A DNA stretch of 23,931 nt from FEN-1297 sp964498065. GTDB taxonomy: Bacteria > Bacteroidota > Ignavibacteria > Ignavibacteriales > Ignavibacteriaceae. How positions within the stretch are numbered: position 1 is the stretch's first letter; the number at the start of each line of letters is the position of its first letter. The stretch spans positions 1-23,931 of the forward strand of contig CAZCFZ010000057.1 in the NCBI GenBank assembly GCA_964498065.1, given 5' to 3'. The notes under the pieces are model-generated. The model had not been told where the DNA came from. It saw nothing but the letters and a program-made list of their open reading frames with translations, and made no database searches. The position numbers and the translations under genes were made by a program. Of this stretch, positions 16,648-23,931 are shown one piece after another.

Positions 16648-17337
16648 ATGGACAATAACTCAGCCGAAAATAACAATAAGAGAATTTCGTTTTCTTCTTA
16701 TTTGAATATGAATTTAATTCGAAACGTAATTTTATTTAGCGGCGGAATTATCTTGTTTATTTTCGGCGTTATTGCATACGGAGTTGTACTTAACCTGAGA
16801 GAAGTGCCTCTGAAAGTAGCAATGGCTGAAAAAGGATTTACAAAATTAAATGATCCTAATATAGTGATAGATCGGAGTTCATATACACTTGAATTGCTTG
16901 AAGATACCGTATTAATTAAAACTTATAGAGCAAATTTCGGAAGAAATGTTAATGTTCCTAAAACAAGAGCGGGAGATCTTGCAACACCGGTTGGAGTATA
17001 TAAGATATGTTCAATCGATTCTTCTCGTAAATACTATATGTTTTTTAGATTAAATTACCCTAATTTGAATGATGCCGCAAACGCACTTAAAATTGGATTA
17101 ATTAATCAGGAGGAATTCGATAAACTTAAGTTTGAATATTATTACAGCGATTGCACCGATGCAGATACTCCGCTTGGCGGAAATATTGGAATTCAAGGGA
17201 TTGGCAAACTTGATTTTCTTTTCAGATATCTTCCTTTTAATTATAACTGGACAGACGGATCAATTGCCGTTAGTAATGAAAGCATGGATGAATTATCTTC
17301 GGTTGTTAAGAAAGGGACTAAGGTTGTTATTAAATAA
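16648..17337 (+). CDS. YkuD-type L,D-transpeptidase-like membrane protein, probably catalytically altered
   Basis: A 229-residue protein with an N-terminal cytoplasmic tail, one membrane segment at about 27-47 and a periplasmic YkuD-like domain. The fold is indicated by LLEDTVLIKTYRANFG, the AGDLATPVGVYKI segment (the family's GD-x-x-TP-x-G-x-Y pattern), TPLGGNIGIQG and WTDGSIAVSNESMDEL. In the related TDGC-type (YafK-like) enzymes the last motif reads T-D-G-C-I-A-V, with Cys as nucleophile; here the residue is Ser205 (codon TCA, 17260-17262). The usual His in the upstream HG motif is Gln183. Active L,D-transpeptidases crosslink peptidoglycan or anchor lipoproteins to it. This copy is more likely inactive or altered, perhaps a peptidoglycan-binding structural protein. 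The lipoprotein gene overlaps its end. The family call is good, the activity call is inference. Confidence 0.82.
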   Translation: MDNNSAENNNKRISFSSYLNMNLIRNVILFSGGIILFIFGVIAYGVVLNLREVPLKVAMAEKGFTKLNDPNIVIDRSSYTLELLEDTVLIKTYRANFGRNVNVPKTRAGDLATPVGVYKICSIDSSRKYYMFFRLNYPNLNDAANALKIGLINQEEFDKLKFEYYYSDCTDADTPLGGNIGIQGIGKLDFLFRYLPFNYNWTDGSIAVSNESMDELSSVVKKGTKVVIK

Positions 17338-17953
17338 TAGAAATTTGTTTTTTACTGTAATATTATTCTCGGTTATTTTTTATTCCTGCGGCGGGAAAAA
17401 AGGAGGAGAAAATGAAGGAAATAAAAAAATTGATTTCGAAAATCCTCAAGTTGTGCTGCAACAAGCTAAAAATGTTTCCGGAAATAATGTCGAATTTGCA
17501 TACAAAGGCAAGTTTGATGATGATTCAAATATAGAAATTGCTGCCGGTTTGGAAGTACAAAATTCCAAAGAGTGGGGAATTAAGTTTGAATTATTGAAAA
17601 TGAAAGACGGTACTTTAAAAAAAACTTTTGAATCTCCGTTATTAAACGGTTCGTTTAGAAAATGCCTGTTTCAAAAGATAAAATTCCCGATGTTTAATTA
17701 TGAATTGGTTTATTATAATTCTCAAGATTATTATTTAGGCAGCCAAGGTGGAGAAATTTATTCATATATTGTTAACTTCAAGGAAGGGAGAATATATTAT
17801 GCTCATCTGATTTCCGGACCCGGAAGACCGATTAGTGTTTTTCTTTCAAAAAATATCGATGTCCCGGGAATTAAAAACTTTTTTATGAGCATCTTTAAGA
17901 AAGATTTTCCTTCGTTTACTGTCGTCGATAAAGACTTCGAATTGAAAAATTAA
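17324..17953 (+). CDS. Hypothetical lipoprotein
   Basis: The start is chosen as TTG at 17324 (209 residues), preceded by AAGGGACTAAGG and giving a classic lipoprotein signal: Arg6, a hydrophobic run 8-20 and FYSC with lipid-accepting Cys22, followed by GGKKGGENEG. The open frame extends further upstream inside the transpeptidase-like gene, but that part would place the signal sequence internally. The start overlaps the upstream gene end by 14 bases. The mature part begins with a Gly/Lys/Glu-rich linker and continues as an alpha/beta-looking domain with many Tyr and Phe (LVYYNSQDYYLG, GGEIYSYIVNF). I do not recognise the family. Its position between an envelope enzyme-like gene and an Omp85 gene suggests an envelope role. 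Confidence 0.6.
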   Translation: MLLNNRNLFFTVILFSVIFYSCGGKKGGENEGNKKIDFENPQVVLQQAKNVSGNNVEFAYKGKFDDDSNIEIAAGLEVQNSKEWGIKFELLKMKDGTLKKTFESPLLNGSFRKCLFQKIKFPMFNYELVYYNSQDYYLGSQGGEIYSYIVNFKEGRIYYAHLISGPGRPISVFLSKNIDVPGIKNFFMSIFKKDFPSFTVVDKDFELKN

Positions 17954-18005
17954 ATATAGTTTTATTGTATTCTTCACTTTTTAGAACAAAATAGAAATTC
18001 CGAAA

Positions 18006-20033
18006 ATGCCCAAAAAGCAGTTAGTAATTCTTGTTTTTTTATTTTTAGCTATCCCTTTGTTTGCACAGCAAAGTAAACGCTACCAGTTGAACTCTATAGA
18101 CTTTGTTGGAAACAATTCGTTCTCTTCATCTGTCCTAAAAGAAATAATATTTTCTCAAACTACACCCTGGTGGTTTTGGAAATTTCTTCACTCCTTTACA
18201 AGTTTTGGCAAAGAACCTGTTTATTTTGATTCTTCAAACATCCCTATTGATCTAAATGCATTAAAAAGCTACTATAATGCAAATGGCTTTTTTGAAGCAA
18301 AATTTAATTACAAATACATTGTAGATACTGCAGATAAAACCGTTGATCTTACCTACTATATAAATGAAAGAAATTCTGCGAATTTTGGCAAATTAAATAT
18401 ATTCGGTCTGGACAGCTTACCAAGAAACTTATACAATAGCATTTATTCAAAAATAGCACTTGATTCCAACATGCGATTTTCGCAGGCAATTATCCAGGAT
18501 AATTCCGGCAAGGTTGTTAACGATTTATTGAACAACGGATATATGTTTGCTAGGTACGATAGTACAATTATCTATCAAGATACTATGCATTTAAAGGCAA
18601 ATGTGGATGTCTTTTTTACCACAGGGAAAAGGTATTCAATTGATACCATACTTATTCAAAAAACCGGTGAAGGCGCACCTTTAGTTAAAGATGGTTTGCT
18701 TAGAGACATCACGGGAATAAAAGTCGGAGAATTTTATAATTTGGAGGAATTAAGAAGGAGCCAGGTAAGGCTGTACAGAACGGGTTTGTTTAATTCTGTT
18801 TTGCTTAGCGGTGTGGAAAAGGATACGACAGACAGCAAGGTTCCCATAAGACTTGATGGTAATGTAGGTCTTATGAATGAACTTTCACCGGAGATAATTT
18901 TGAATAACCAGCAGCATGCCTTTAATGTTGGTCTTGGCTATTCTTATATCAGGAAAAATTTTCTGGGCGATGCACGTAAGCTGACTGTAAGTGCATCATT
19001 TGGTATTCAGAATATTAATAGAACAGACCTCGGAAATTTAATCAAAAGATTTTCTTTCAGAGACACTACATTAAACGGCTATGTTGATTCCAGGATAATA
19101 ATTGATCAGCCGTACTTATTTGAGCGGCCGATTTTCGGTACATGGGAAACTTATGCTACAATAAATAAACAGCCGGATTATAACATTACGCTTTACGGCT
19201 CAAAAATTACTTTTGAGTTTGAACTACCTACTTATACATTTATTAATCATTTAAGCACATCTTTTACTTTAGAGCAGTCAAAGGAGCTATATACTGTTTT
19301 TAATGATAGTACTTCTTCGAAATTGACTTCGGATATTTCCGCTGATGCCGCTTCTACTACTGCCGATAATATTTTATTTCCCACAAAGGGATATAATTTG
19401 ACTTTTCATATTGAGTTGGCTGATGCTATCCCGTCCCGGAATACAGGGGCAGTAAATCAGGATTATCCAAGTACTTTATTTTATAAAACTATTTTAGGCG
19501 GCTCTATTTATAAACAAGTGGACAGAAGAGGTTATTCTATTGCAGCCTTCAAAATGAAAGTCGGTTATCTTCAAACATTTTCGGGAAACTTTGCAGGTGT
19601 TCCTATTAACAGAACTTTTTATACCGGCGGCAGTAACTCTATTAGGGGGTGGAGTAGTAACCAGCTTGTACCTGTAGGAAGCAGACAGATTAGAACAGTT
19701 GCCGGATTAAATTCTTATGTAAGTAACTTTGTTGGCGGTACATTTCTTCTGGAAGGATCTTCCGAGTTCCGGAGAAAATTTTCCGATAATTTGGGTTATG
19801 CTGTCTTTTTCGATTACGGCAACACCTGGCTCGGCTACCATCAATTTAGATGGGACGGCGTAGCTGTGGCAGCGGGATTTGGTCTTAGATATTATACAGC
19901 AATTGCTCCTTTTAGAGTTGATTTTGGATTCAAATTTTATAATCCTTCAAACCATGAATTTCTATGGCAATCATGGAATAAGCATGTATTTAATAATATA
20001 GTCATTCATTTTGGTATCGGCGAAGCATTTTAA
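18006..20033 (+). CDS. Omp85-family outer-membrane protein (TamA/BamA-like)
   Basis: A 675-residue outer-membrane protein. Signal peptide at 1-20 (LFLAIPLFAQQ). Three POTRA-like repeats, about 25-115, 117-205 and 208-285, can be outlined by their beta starts (LNSIDFVGN, GKLNIFGLD, IDTILIQKTG) and by the LRRSQVRLYRTGLFNSVLL helix-turn of the last. A 16-strand-type barrel fills about 290-675. It contains the family's conserved lid motif as IRGW (546-549) in SNSIRGWSSNQLVPVG and ends in Phe. Three POTRAs match TamA more than BamA, which usually has five; an unrelated Omp85 subfamily is also possible. Omp85 proteins insert or export outer-membrane proteins. It lies 52 bases after the lipoprotein gene; no chaperone gene of the usual bamA neighbourhood (skp, lpxD) is present. 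Confidence 0.85.
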   Translation: MPKKQLVILVFLFLAIPLFAQQSKRYQLNSIDFVGNNSFSSSVLKEIIFSQTTPWWFWKFLHSFTSFGKEPVYFDSSNIPIDLNALKSYYNANGFFEAKFNYKYIVDTADKTVDLTYYINERNSANFGKLNIFGLDSLPRNLYNSIYSKIALDSNMRFSQAIIQDNSGKVVNDLLNNGYMFARYDSTIIYQDTMHLKANVDVFFTTGKRYSIDTILIQKTGEGAPLVKDGLLRDITGIKVGEFYNLEELRRSQVRLYRTGLFNSVLLSGVEKDTTDSKVPIRLDGNVGLMNELSPEIILNNQQHAFNVGLGYSYIRKNFLGDARKLTVSASFGIQNINRTDLGNLIKRFSFRDTTLNGYVDSRIIIDQPYLFERPIFGTWETYATINKQPDYNITLYGSKITFEFELPTYTFINHLSTSFTLEQSKELYTVFNDSTSSKLTSDISADAASTTADNILFPTKGYNLTFHIELADAIPSRNTGAVNQDYPSTLFYKTILGGSIYKQVDRRGYSIAAFKMKVGYLQTFSGNFAGVPINRTFYTGGSNSIRGWSSNQLVPVGSRQIRTVAGLNSYVSNFVGGTFLLEGSSEFRRKFSDNLGYAVFFDYGNTWLGYHQFRWDGVAVAAGFGLRYYTAIAPFRVDFGFKFYNPSNHEFLWQSWNKHVFNNIVIHFGIGEAF

Positions 20034-20207
20034 GAACATAAATTTTAATTCAAAAATTCGTTTTTCAGTCTTTTCAAGTACACGTTTCTAAAAAACAAGA
20101 TAAAGATTGCTATGCTTTATATTCTAATTATGTTAGCGTAGTCAATCACAATTTTGTTTACCAAGCTAAAAATTATTATTTTTAACATCTTTTATTACGG
20201 GAGTTTT

Positions 20208-21083
20208 ATGATCTACAGTATGACCGGCTACGGCAAAGGATCGGCCGAAAATAAAAATTTAATAGTTGAAACAGAAGTTAAAAGTGTAAACAGCCGGTAT
20301 TTGGATATTTTATTAAAGCTTTCATCTTCTTTAATGAATAAAGAATATGAGCTTCGTGAGTTTATTAAATCTAAAATTAAAAGGGGGAAAATTACGGTTT
20401 TAATTACCGTGAAAAGAAACGGAAATGCTTTTGACGGGATTGCAATTAATAAAGAGAATCTTAAAAGTTATTTATTCGTATTAAAGAATATAAAAAAAAC
20501 AGCAAAGTTAAATGATAAAATTAAGCTGGATCATCTTTTAATTAATAAAGAGCTTTTTGAGTCAAGTGATTTGGATATTTATGAAGAAGGATTTAATCTT
20601 ATAAAAAAAGCCTTGGATGTCGCTCTTAATAACTTGATTAAGATGAAAAAAAATGAAGGAAAGGAACTTGAAAAAGACTTAAATAAGCGGATACAAATAA
20701 TTGAACAAAAATTAGATGAAATCGAAAAAGAATCTGCCGGCAGTGTGAATGAATATTTTAATAAGCTTAAAGAAAAAGTAAAATTATTATTGGAAGATGT
20801 AAATATTGATAACGACAGACTTCAAATGGAATTGGCAATTATTGCTGATAAAGCAGAAATAACCGAAGAATGTGTCCGCCTAAAAAGTCATATAAAATTT
20901 TTTAAAGACAGTCTTGAAAAAGGTGAAGAACCGGGAAGAAAGTTAAATTTTCTTTGTCAGGAAATGAACCGGGAAACCAATACGATTTCGTCGAAAACAA
21001 TTTCGACTTCGATAACTCATAATACCGTGCTTATTAAGGAAGAAATAGAAAAAATCCGGGAACAAATTCAAAATATTGAGTAA
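20208..21083 (+). CDS. yicC: YicC-family endoribonuclease
   Basis: The start is chosen as ATG at 20208 (291 residues), because GGGAG at 20199-20203 precedes it and the family begins with the M-I-x-S-M-T-G-Y-G motif seen here as MIYSMTGYGKG. An earlier in-frame ATG at 20154 would add 18 residues without a good ribosome site. The C-terminal block GRKLNFLCQEMNRETNTISSK is family-typical, and the end REQIQNIE is close to the usual REQVQNIE. YicC proteins are ribonucleases in E. coli and elsewhere; their substrates here are unknown. It opens the yicC-gmk-rpoZ-coaBC cluster, an order also common in Firmicutes. Confidence 0.9.
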   Translation: MIYSMTGYGKGSAENKNLIVETEVKSVNSRYLDILLKLSSSLMNKEYELREFIKSKIKRGKITVLITVKRNGNAFDGIAINKENLKSYLFVLKNIKKTAKLNDKIKLDHLLINKELFESSDLDIYEEGFNLIKKALDVALNNLIKMKKNEGKELEKDLNKRIQIIEQKLDEIEKESAGSVNEYFNKLKEKVKLLLEDVNIDNDRLQMELAIIADKAEITEECVRLKSHIKFFKDSLEKGEEPGRKLNFLCQEMNRETNTISSKTISTSITHNTVLIKEEIEKIREQIQNIE

Positions 21084-21086
21084 GAA

Positions 21087-21662
21087 TTGAATAAACGGCA
21101 TGGAGTAATAATAGCAGTTTCCGCTCCGAGCGGAACCGGGAAAACTACCATTGTAAAAAAAATTCTAAATGAATTTCCCGAGCTGGTTTTTTCCGTTTCA
21201 GCTACTACAAGAAAAAAAAGAGATTATGAAATCGAAGGTGTTGATTATTTCTTTATTACTGAAGATGAGTTTAAATCGAAGATAGAAAAACACGAGTTTA
21301 TTGAATGGGAAAAGTTTTACGATTATTATTACGGAACTTTTAAAAGTTACATCGAAGAGAATATTGAACAAGGCAAATCGGTAATTGTTGAAATTGATGT
21401 TAAGGGTGCCTTGGCACTTAAGAAAATTTATCCGGATTCCGTTTTGATTTTTATTTATCCGCCAAGCATTGATGAATTGGTAAGAAGATTAACAAACAGA
21501 CAAACTGAAAATGAAACGGATTTAAAGAAACGTATAGAGAGAGCAAAAATGGAATTGAGTCTTAAGGATAATTTTGATTATTTTATAATAAATGATGATT
21601 TGGAAAAAGCAATTACCGAAACTGAAAGTTTAATAAAAAAAATAATATCTAAGGAGAAATAA
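21087..21662 (+). CDS. gmk: Guanylate kinase
   Basis: Converts GMP to GDP with ATP. It has 191 residues, near the usual length of about 200. The P-loop is at SAPSGTGKTTI (residues 12-22), followed by VSATTRKKRDYEIEGVDYFFI, the GMP-binding region, then FIEWEKFYDYYYGT and VIVEIDVKGALALKKIYPDSVLIFIYPP. The lid has RLTNRQTENETDLKKRIERA. The start is TTG at 21087: no in-frame ATG or GTG precedes the conserved P-loop strand. It begins 4 bases after the yicC stop, so it is likely translationally coupled. Confidence 0.95.
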   Translation: MNKRHGVIIAVSAPSGTGKTTIVKKILNEFPELVFSVSATTRKKRDYEIEGVDYFFITEDEFKSKIEKHEFIEWEKFYDYYYGTFKSYIEENIEQGKSVIVEIDVKGALALKKIYPDSVLIFIYPPSIDELVRRLTNRQTENETDLKKRIERAKMELSLKDNFDYFIINDDLEKAITETESLIKKIISKEK

Positions 21663-21666
21663 TTAA

Positions 21667-21960
21667 ATGCAGATTGAACCAGTAGATCTAAGAGTAATAG
21701 ATCAAAATACGGCGAACATTTATGAAGGCATAATTGTTACAGCTAAAAGAGCCCGCCAAATTAATGACGAAAATAAGATAGAATATAATGCACTTGTTAG
21801 TACAATTCCCACTACGGGTACTGAAGATGATAGTGAAGATATCGAGAATCCGGCCCAATTAAAAATTGCCCTTGATTTTGAGAAAAAGGAGAAACCGCAT
21901 ATTCAATCTCTGAATGAACTTCTTGAAGGGAAAATAGAATATAAATACAAATCAAAATAA
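21667..21960 (+). CDS. rpoZ: RNA polymerase omega subunit, Bacteroidota-like
   Basis: A 97-residue omega subunit that helps assemble RNA polymerase by holding the beta-prime subunit. The key motif is IYEGIIVTAKRARQIN, the usual omega helix pair with A-K/R-R-A-x-Q-I/L. The C-terminal KPHIQSLNELLEGKIEYKY block resembles the long omega proteins of Bacteroidota more than the E. coli type. The location between gmk and coaBC is the standard one. AAGGAG lies about 11 bases before its ATG and overlaps the gmk end. It is followed by a terminator. Confidence 0.88.
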   Translation: MQIEPVDLRVIDQNTANIYEGIIVTAKRARQINDENKIEYNALVSTIPTTGTEDDSEDIENPAQLKIALDFEKKEKPHIQSLNELLEGKIEYKYKSK

Positions 21961-21973
21961 TTTTTAAATTTAT

Positions 21974-22010
21974 TGCCGGGAAATTTTTCAATTCTACCCC
22001 GGCATTTTTT
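21974..22010 (+). terminator. Terminator after rpoZ
   Basis: TGCCGGG (21974-21980) pairs with CCCGGCA (21998-22004) around a 17-base loop, followed by six T. It lies between rpoZ and coaBC, so coaBC may have its own promoter or be read by partial readthrough. Confidence 0.8.
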
Positions 22011-22032
22011 CAATTGAAATAAAATATTTACT

Positions 22033-23244
22033 ATGCACGATGATATTTTTACCGGCAAAAAAATTGTTTTAGGTATAACCGGATGTATCGCTGCATACAA
22101 ATCTGCTTTTTTAGCCCGGGAATTAAATAAAAGAGGGGCTGAAGTAAAAGTTGTAATGACGCCTTCCGCAACCGAATTTATTTCTCCGCTTACATTTTCC
22201 TCTCTTACTCAAAATGAAGTTATTGTAAACATTTTTCCCGCATCGCAAAAAAACGGTACGGCAATTTCAACTTGGCATATTGATTATGCAGTTTGGGCTG
22301 ATTTAATGATAATTGCCCCAGCTACCGTTAATACTGTTGCTAAAATTACTCACGGATTTGCAGATAATGCGTTAACTACGCTCGTATTGGCTTTAAGATG
22401 CCCTCTTATAATTGCCCCGGCTGCTGATGTTGATATGTACCAGAATAAAATTACTCAGGAAAACCTCAAAAAACTGGAGGAATTGAATTATTTTATTGTA
22501 CATGCCGAAAACGGTGAATTAGCGAGCGGTCTTACAGGAAATGGAAGGCTTGCCGAACTAAATAAGATAATTGATGCATCCGAATTAGTTTTATCAGGTT
22601 ATAAAAAAGATTTAACAGGTAAAAGAATTTTGGTTACTGCCGGTCCCACTTACGAAGATATTGATCCGGTTAGGTTTATAGGCAATAGATCCTCCGGGAA
22701 AATGGGATATGCTTTGGCTAGTGCCGCTTATTTAAGAGGTGCTGAAGTAACTTTGATTTCCGGTCCTTCAAATGAAAACTTATATCAAGAAATAAACTAC
22801 ATTAAAGTAAGATCTGCATCGGAAATGAAAAAAGCAGTTGAAAAAGAAATAAAAAAGACTGAAATTTTGATCATGTCTGCTGCTGTTGCAGATTATAAAC
22901 CCTCAACAATTTCAAATAAAAAAATAAAAAAAGAAGATAAATTATCCTCTATAAAAATAATTGAAACGGAAGATATTTTATTCTCTATCAACAAAAAAGA
23001 TAAAATAATAGTCGGATTTGCTTTGGAAACCGATAACGAAATTCAAAACGCTTCAAAGAAATTAAAGGGAAAAAATTTAGATATGATTGTTTTAAATTCC
23101 CTGAAGGACAAAAAAAGCGGTTTTGAGTATGATACCAACAAAATTACTTTAATTCATAAAACCGGGAAGCAGGTTAAATTACCGCTTCAAACAAAGTTTC
23201 AAGCTGCAAATAAAATTCTTACCGAGATTTTGAAAATTAAATAA
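22033..23244 (+). CDS. coaBC: Bifunctional phosphopantothenoylcysteine decarboxylase/synthetase
   Basis: Catalyses two coenzyme A steps: coupling of phosphopantothenate with cysteine (C-terminal CoaB) and FMN-dependent decarboxylation (N-terminal CoaC). It has 403 residues, the usual length. CoaC (about 8-185) has GITGCIAAYKS, the T-P-S/A-A-T-E-F-I stretch, H82 in WHIDYAVWADLMIIAPAT and the DNALTT helix. CoaB (about 195-403) has VTAGPTYEDIDPVRFIGNRSSGKMG and AAVADYKP. In place of the usual PAMN motif it reads PAAD (129-132), and where E. coli has its active-site Cys (ACGDIGPGRM) it has Ser165 (ASGLTGNGRL). The latter may be normal in this phylum. No Shine-Dalgarno before the ATG. Confidence 0.95.
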   Translation: MHDDIFTGKKIVLGITGCIAAYKSAFLARELNKRGAEVKVVMTPSATEFISPLTFSSLTQNEVIVNIFPASQKNGTAISTWHIDYAVWADLMIIAPATVNTVAKITHGFADNALTTLVLALRCPLIIAPAADVDMYQNKITQENLKKLEELNYFIVHAENGELASGLTGNGRLAELNKIIDASELVLSGYKKDLTGKRILVTAGPTYEDIDPVRFIGNRSSGKMGYALASAAYLRGAEVTLISGPSNENLYQEINYIKVRSASEMKKAVEKEIKKTEILIMSAAVADYKPSTISNKKIKKEDKLSSIKIIETEDILFSINKKDKIIVGFALETDNEIQNASKKLKGKNLDMIVLNSLKDKKSGFEYDTNKITLIHKTGKQVKLPLQTKFQAANKILTEILKIK

Positions 23245-23343
23245 ATTCGTATACTTAAATCTTCAATAAAAATTCATTTAAATTTTTACAACTTTTAAAT
23301 TTATTTTAAGATATTATAGATTATCTTTTATTAAATACATATT

Positions 23344-23363
23344 TTTGTTTATAAATAAACAAA
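23344..23363. repeat. Palindrome upstream of the glycosylase gene
   Basis: TTTGTTTA (23344-23351) and TAAACAAA (23356-23363) form a perfect inverted repeat with a 4-base spacer, 20 bases before the start codon. It could be an operator for a DNA repair gene, but it does not match a repressor site I can name. Confidence 0.35.
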
Positions 23364-23383
23364 CCTCGAAAAATCATTATTAA

Positions 23384-23931
23384 ATGGAAGATTCATTTAA
23401 GAAACAATTGATTGAAGCTCTTAAAGATCAAAAAGAAATTTTTGGCGATGATTTATACGAACAGCAAAAATTGATGCGCAAAACTAAAATTAAAATGAAC
23501 CGGGGGCAAAGCGAAGAATTTAAAATTCAACCCGGAATTTATAAGGATAATACAGAACCAAATTTAAAAGTTAAGGAAAAAATACCTGAAGTGATTTATA
23601 AAATTGAATCTCAAGAAAAAGAAGAAGATCAACTTTTCGAGGAACCAAAAGAAAAGTGGGAATTATCAAAAAATTTAAATGAATTAAATGATTTAATTTG
23701 TAATTGTCAGAAGTGTCAGCTTGGTTCAGCTAGAAATAAATTCGTATTTGGTTCGGGCAATCCTAATGCCGATGCTATAGTTATAGGAGAAGGACCGGGA
23801 GCTGATGAAGATGCGCAAGGGCTTCCTTTTGTAGGTCGTGCCGGTAAACTTTTAACTGATATCCTTAAAGCTATTAAATTTTCAAGAGATGAAGTATATA
23901 TTGCAAATATAGTTAAATGCAGACCGCCTGG
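23384..23931 (+). CDS. Fe-S uracil-DNA glycosylase, 3' end cut by the window
   Basis: The first 182 codons of a family 4-like uracil-DNA glycosylase, which removes uracil from DNA to start base excision repair. After an unusually long charged N-terminal region (about 1-97, Lys/Glu-rich, likely disordered) comes ICNCQKCQLG with the cluster cysteines C108 and C111. The catalytic motif GEGPGADEDAQGLPFVGRAGKLL follows at 135-157, then NIVKCRPPG with cluster cysteine C179. The remaining domain, including the last cluster cysteine and the second uracil-binding motif, lies beyond the window. No Shine-Dalgarno is evident. Family 4 and 5 enzymes are hard to separate from the N-terminal half alone. Confidence 0.9.
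   Translation, partial: MEDSFKKQLIEALKDQKEIFGDDLYEQQKLMRKTKIKMNRGQSEEFKIQPGIYKDNTEPNLKVKEKIPEVIYKIESQEKEEDQLFEEPKEKWELSKNLNELNDLICNCQKCQLGSARNKFVFGSGNPNADAIVIGEGPGADEDAQGLPFVGRAGKLLTDILKAIKFSRDEVYIANIVKCRPP

Noticed and set aside
17132..17323. Upstream part of the open frame leading into the lipoprotein
   Set aside because: It runs inside the transpeptidase-like gene and would bury the lipoprotein signal 86 residues into the protein. The TTG at 17324 gives a proper signal.
21903..22100. Minus-strand short frame between rpoZ and coaBC
   Set aside because: It overlaps the rpoZ end, the terminator and the coaBC start, and its sequence is what the opposite strand of those would give.

Overview
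The window is AT-rich draft or metagenome-type DNA (roughly one third G+C by eye) with a 100-base run of N at 5609-5708. It looks like a member of the Bacteroidota/Chlorobiota/Ignavibacteriota group. The reasons are the divergent Bacteroidota-like RNA polymerase omega subunit, the low G+C, a Gram-negative envelope (TolC-like and Omp85 outer-membrane proteins) and the gene order. Shine-Dalgarno sequences are clear on several genes (rplM, rpsB, frr, yicC), which fits Ignavibacteria better than typical Bacteroidetes. This placement is inference, not a measured phylogeny.

Left part (1-11731, all minus strand) is one tightly packed seven-gene unit, read from right to left. It holds a TolC-like outer-membrane channel, three tandem paralogous PhnD-type periplasmic binding proteins, a membrane-bound HAMP/GAF histidine kinase of the HisKA_2 class (interrupted by the assembly gap), a soluble REC-PAS-PAS-PAS histidine kinase, and a REC-PAS(x4)-kinase-REC hybrid. 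Gaps between genes run from a 10-base overlap to 32 bases, and a hairpin followed by a T run lies after the last gene. There is no ABC permease or ATPase and no DNA-binding regulator. The unit therefore looks like an envelope-sensing phosphorelay built from transporter-type binding proteins, and it is the best candidate here for an undescribed system.

Middle part (12261-16502, plus strand) is translation and growth housekeeping: rplM-rpsI, rpsB-tsf ending in a strong terminator, then pyrH-frr ending in another strong terminator. A roughly 529-base AT-rich divergent intergenic region separates rplM from the sensor operon. The 106-base rpsI-rpsB spacer can fold into three nested helices and is probably a regulatory leader for S2.

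Right part (16648-23931, plus strand) starts with envelope genes: a YkuD-type L,D-transpeptidase-like protein that appears to lack its catalytic Cys, a small lipoprotein, and a three-POTRA Omp85 protein. The yicC-gmk-rpoZ-coaBC cluster follows, with a terminator between rpoZ and coaBC. The window ends inside a type 4/5-like Fe-S uracil-DNA glycosylase. No rRNA, tRNA, CRISPR array, insertion sequence or phage gene was seen.
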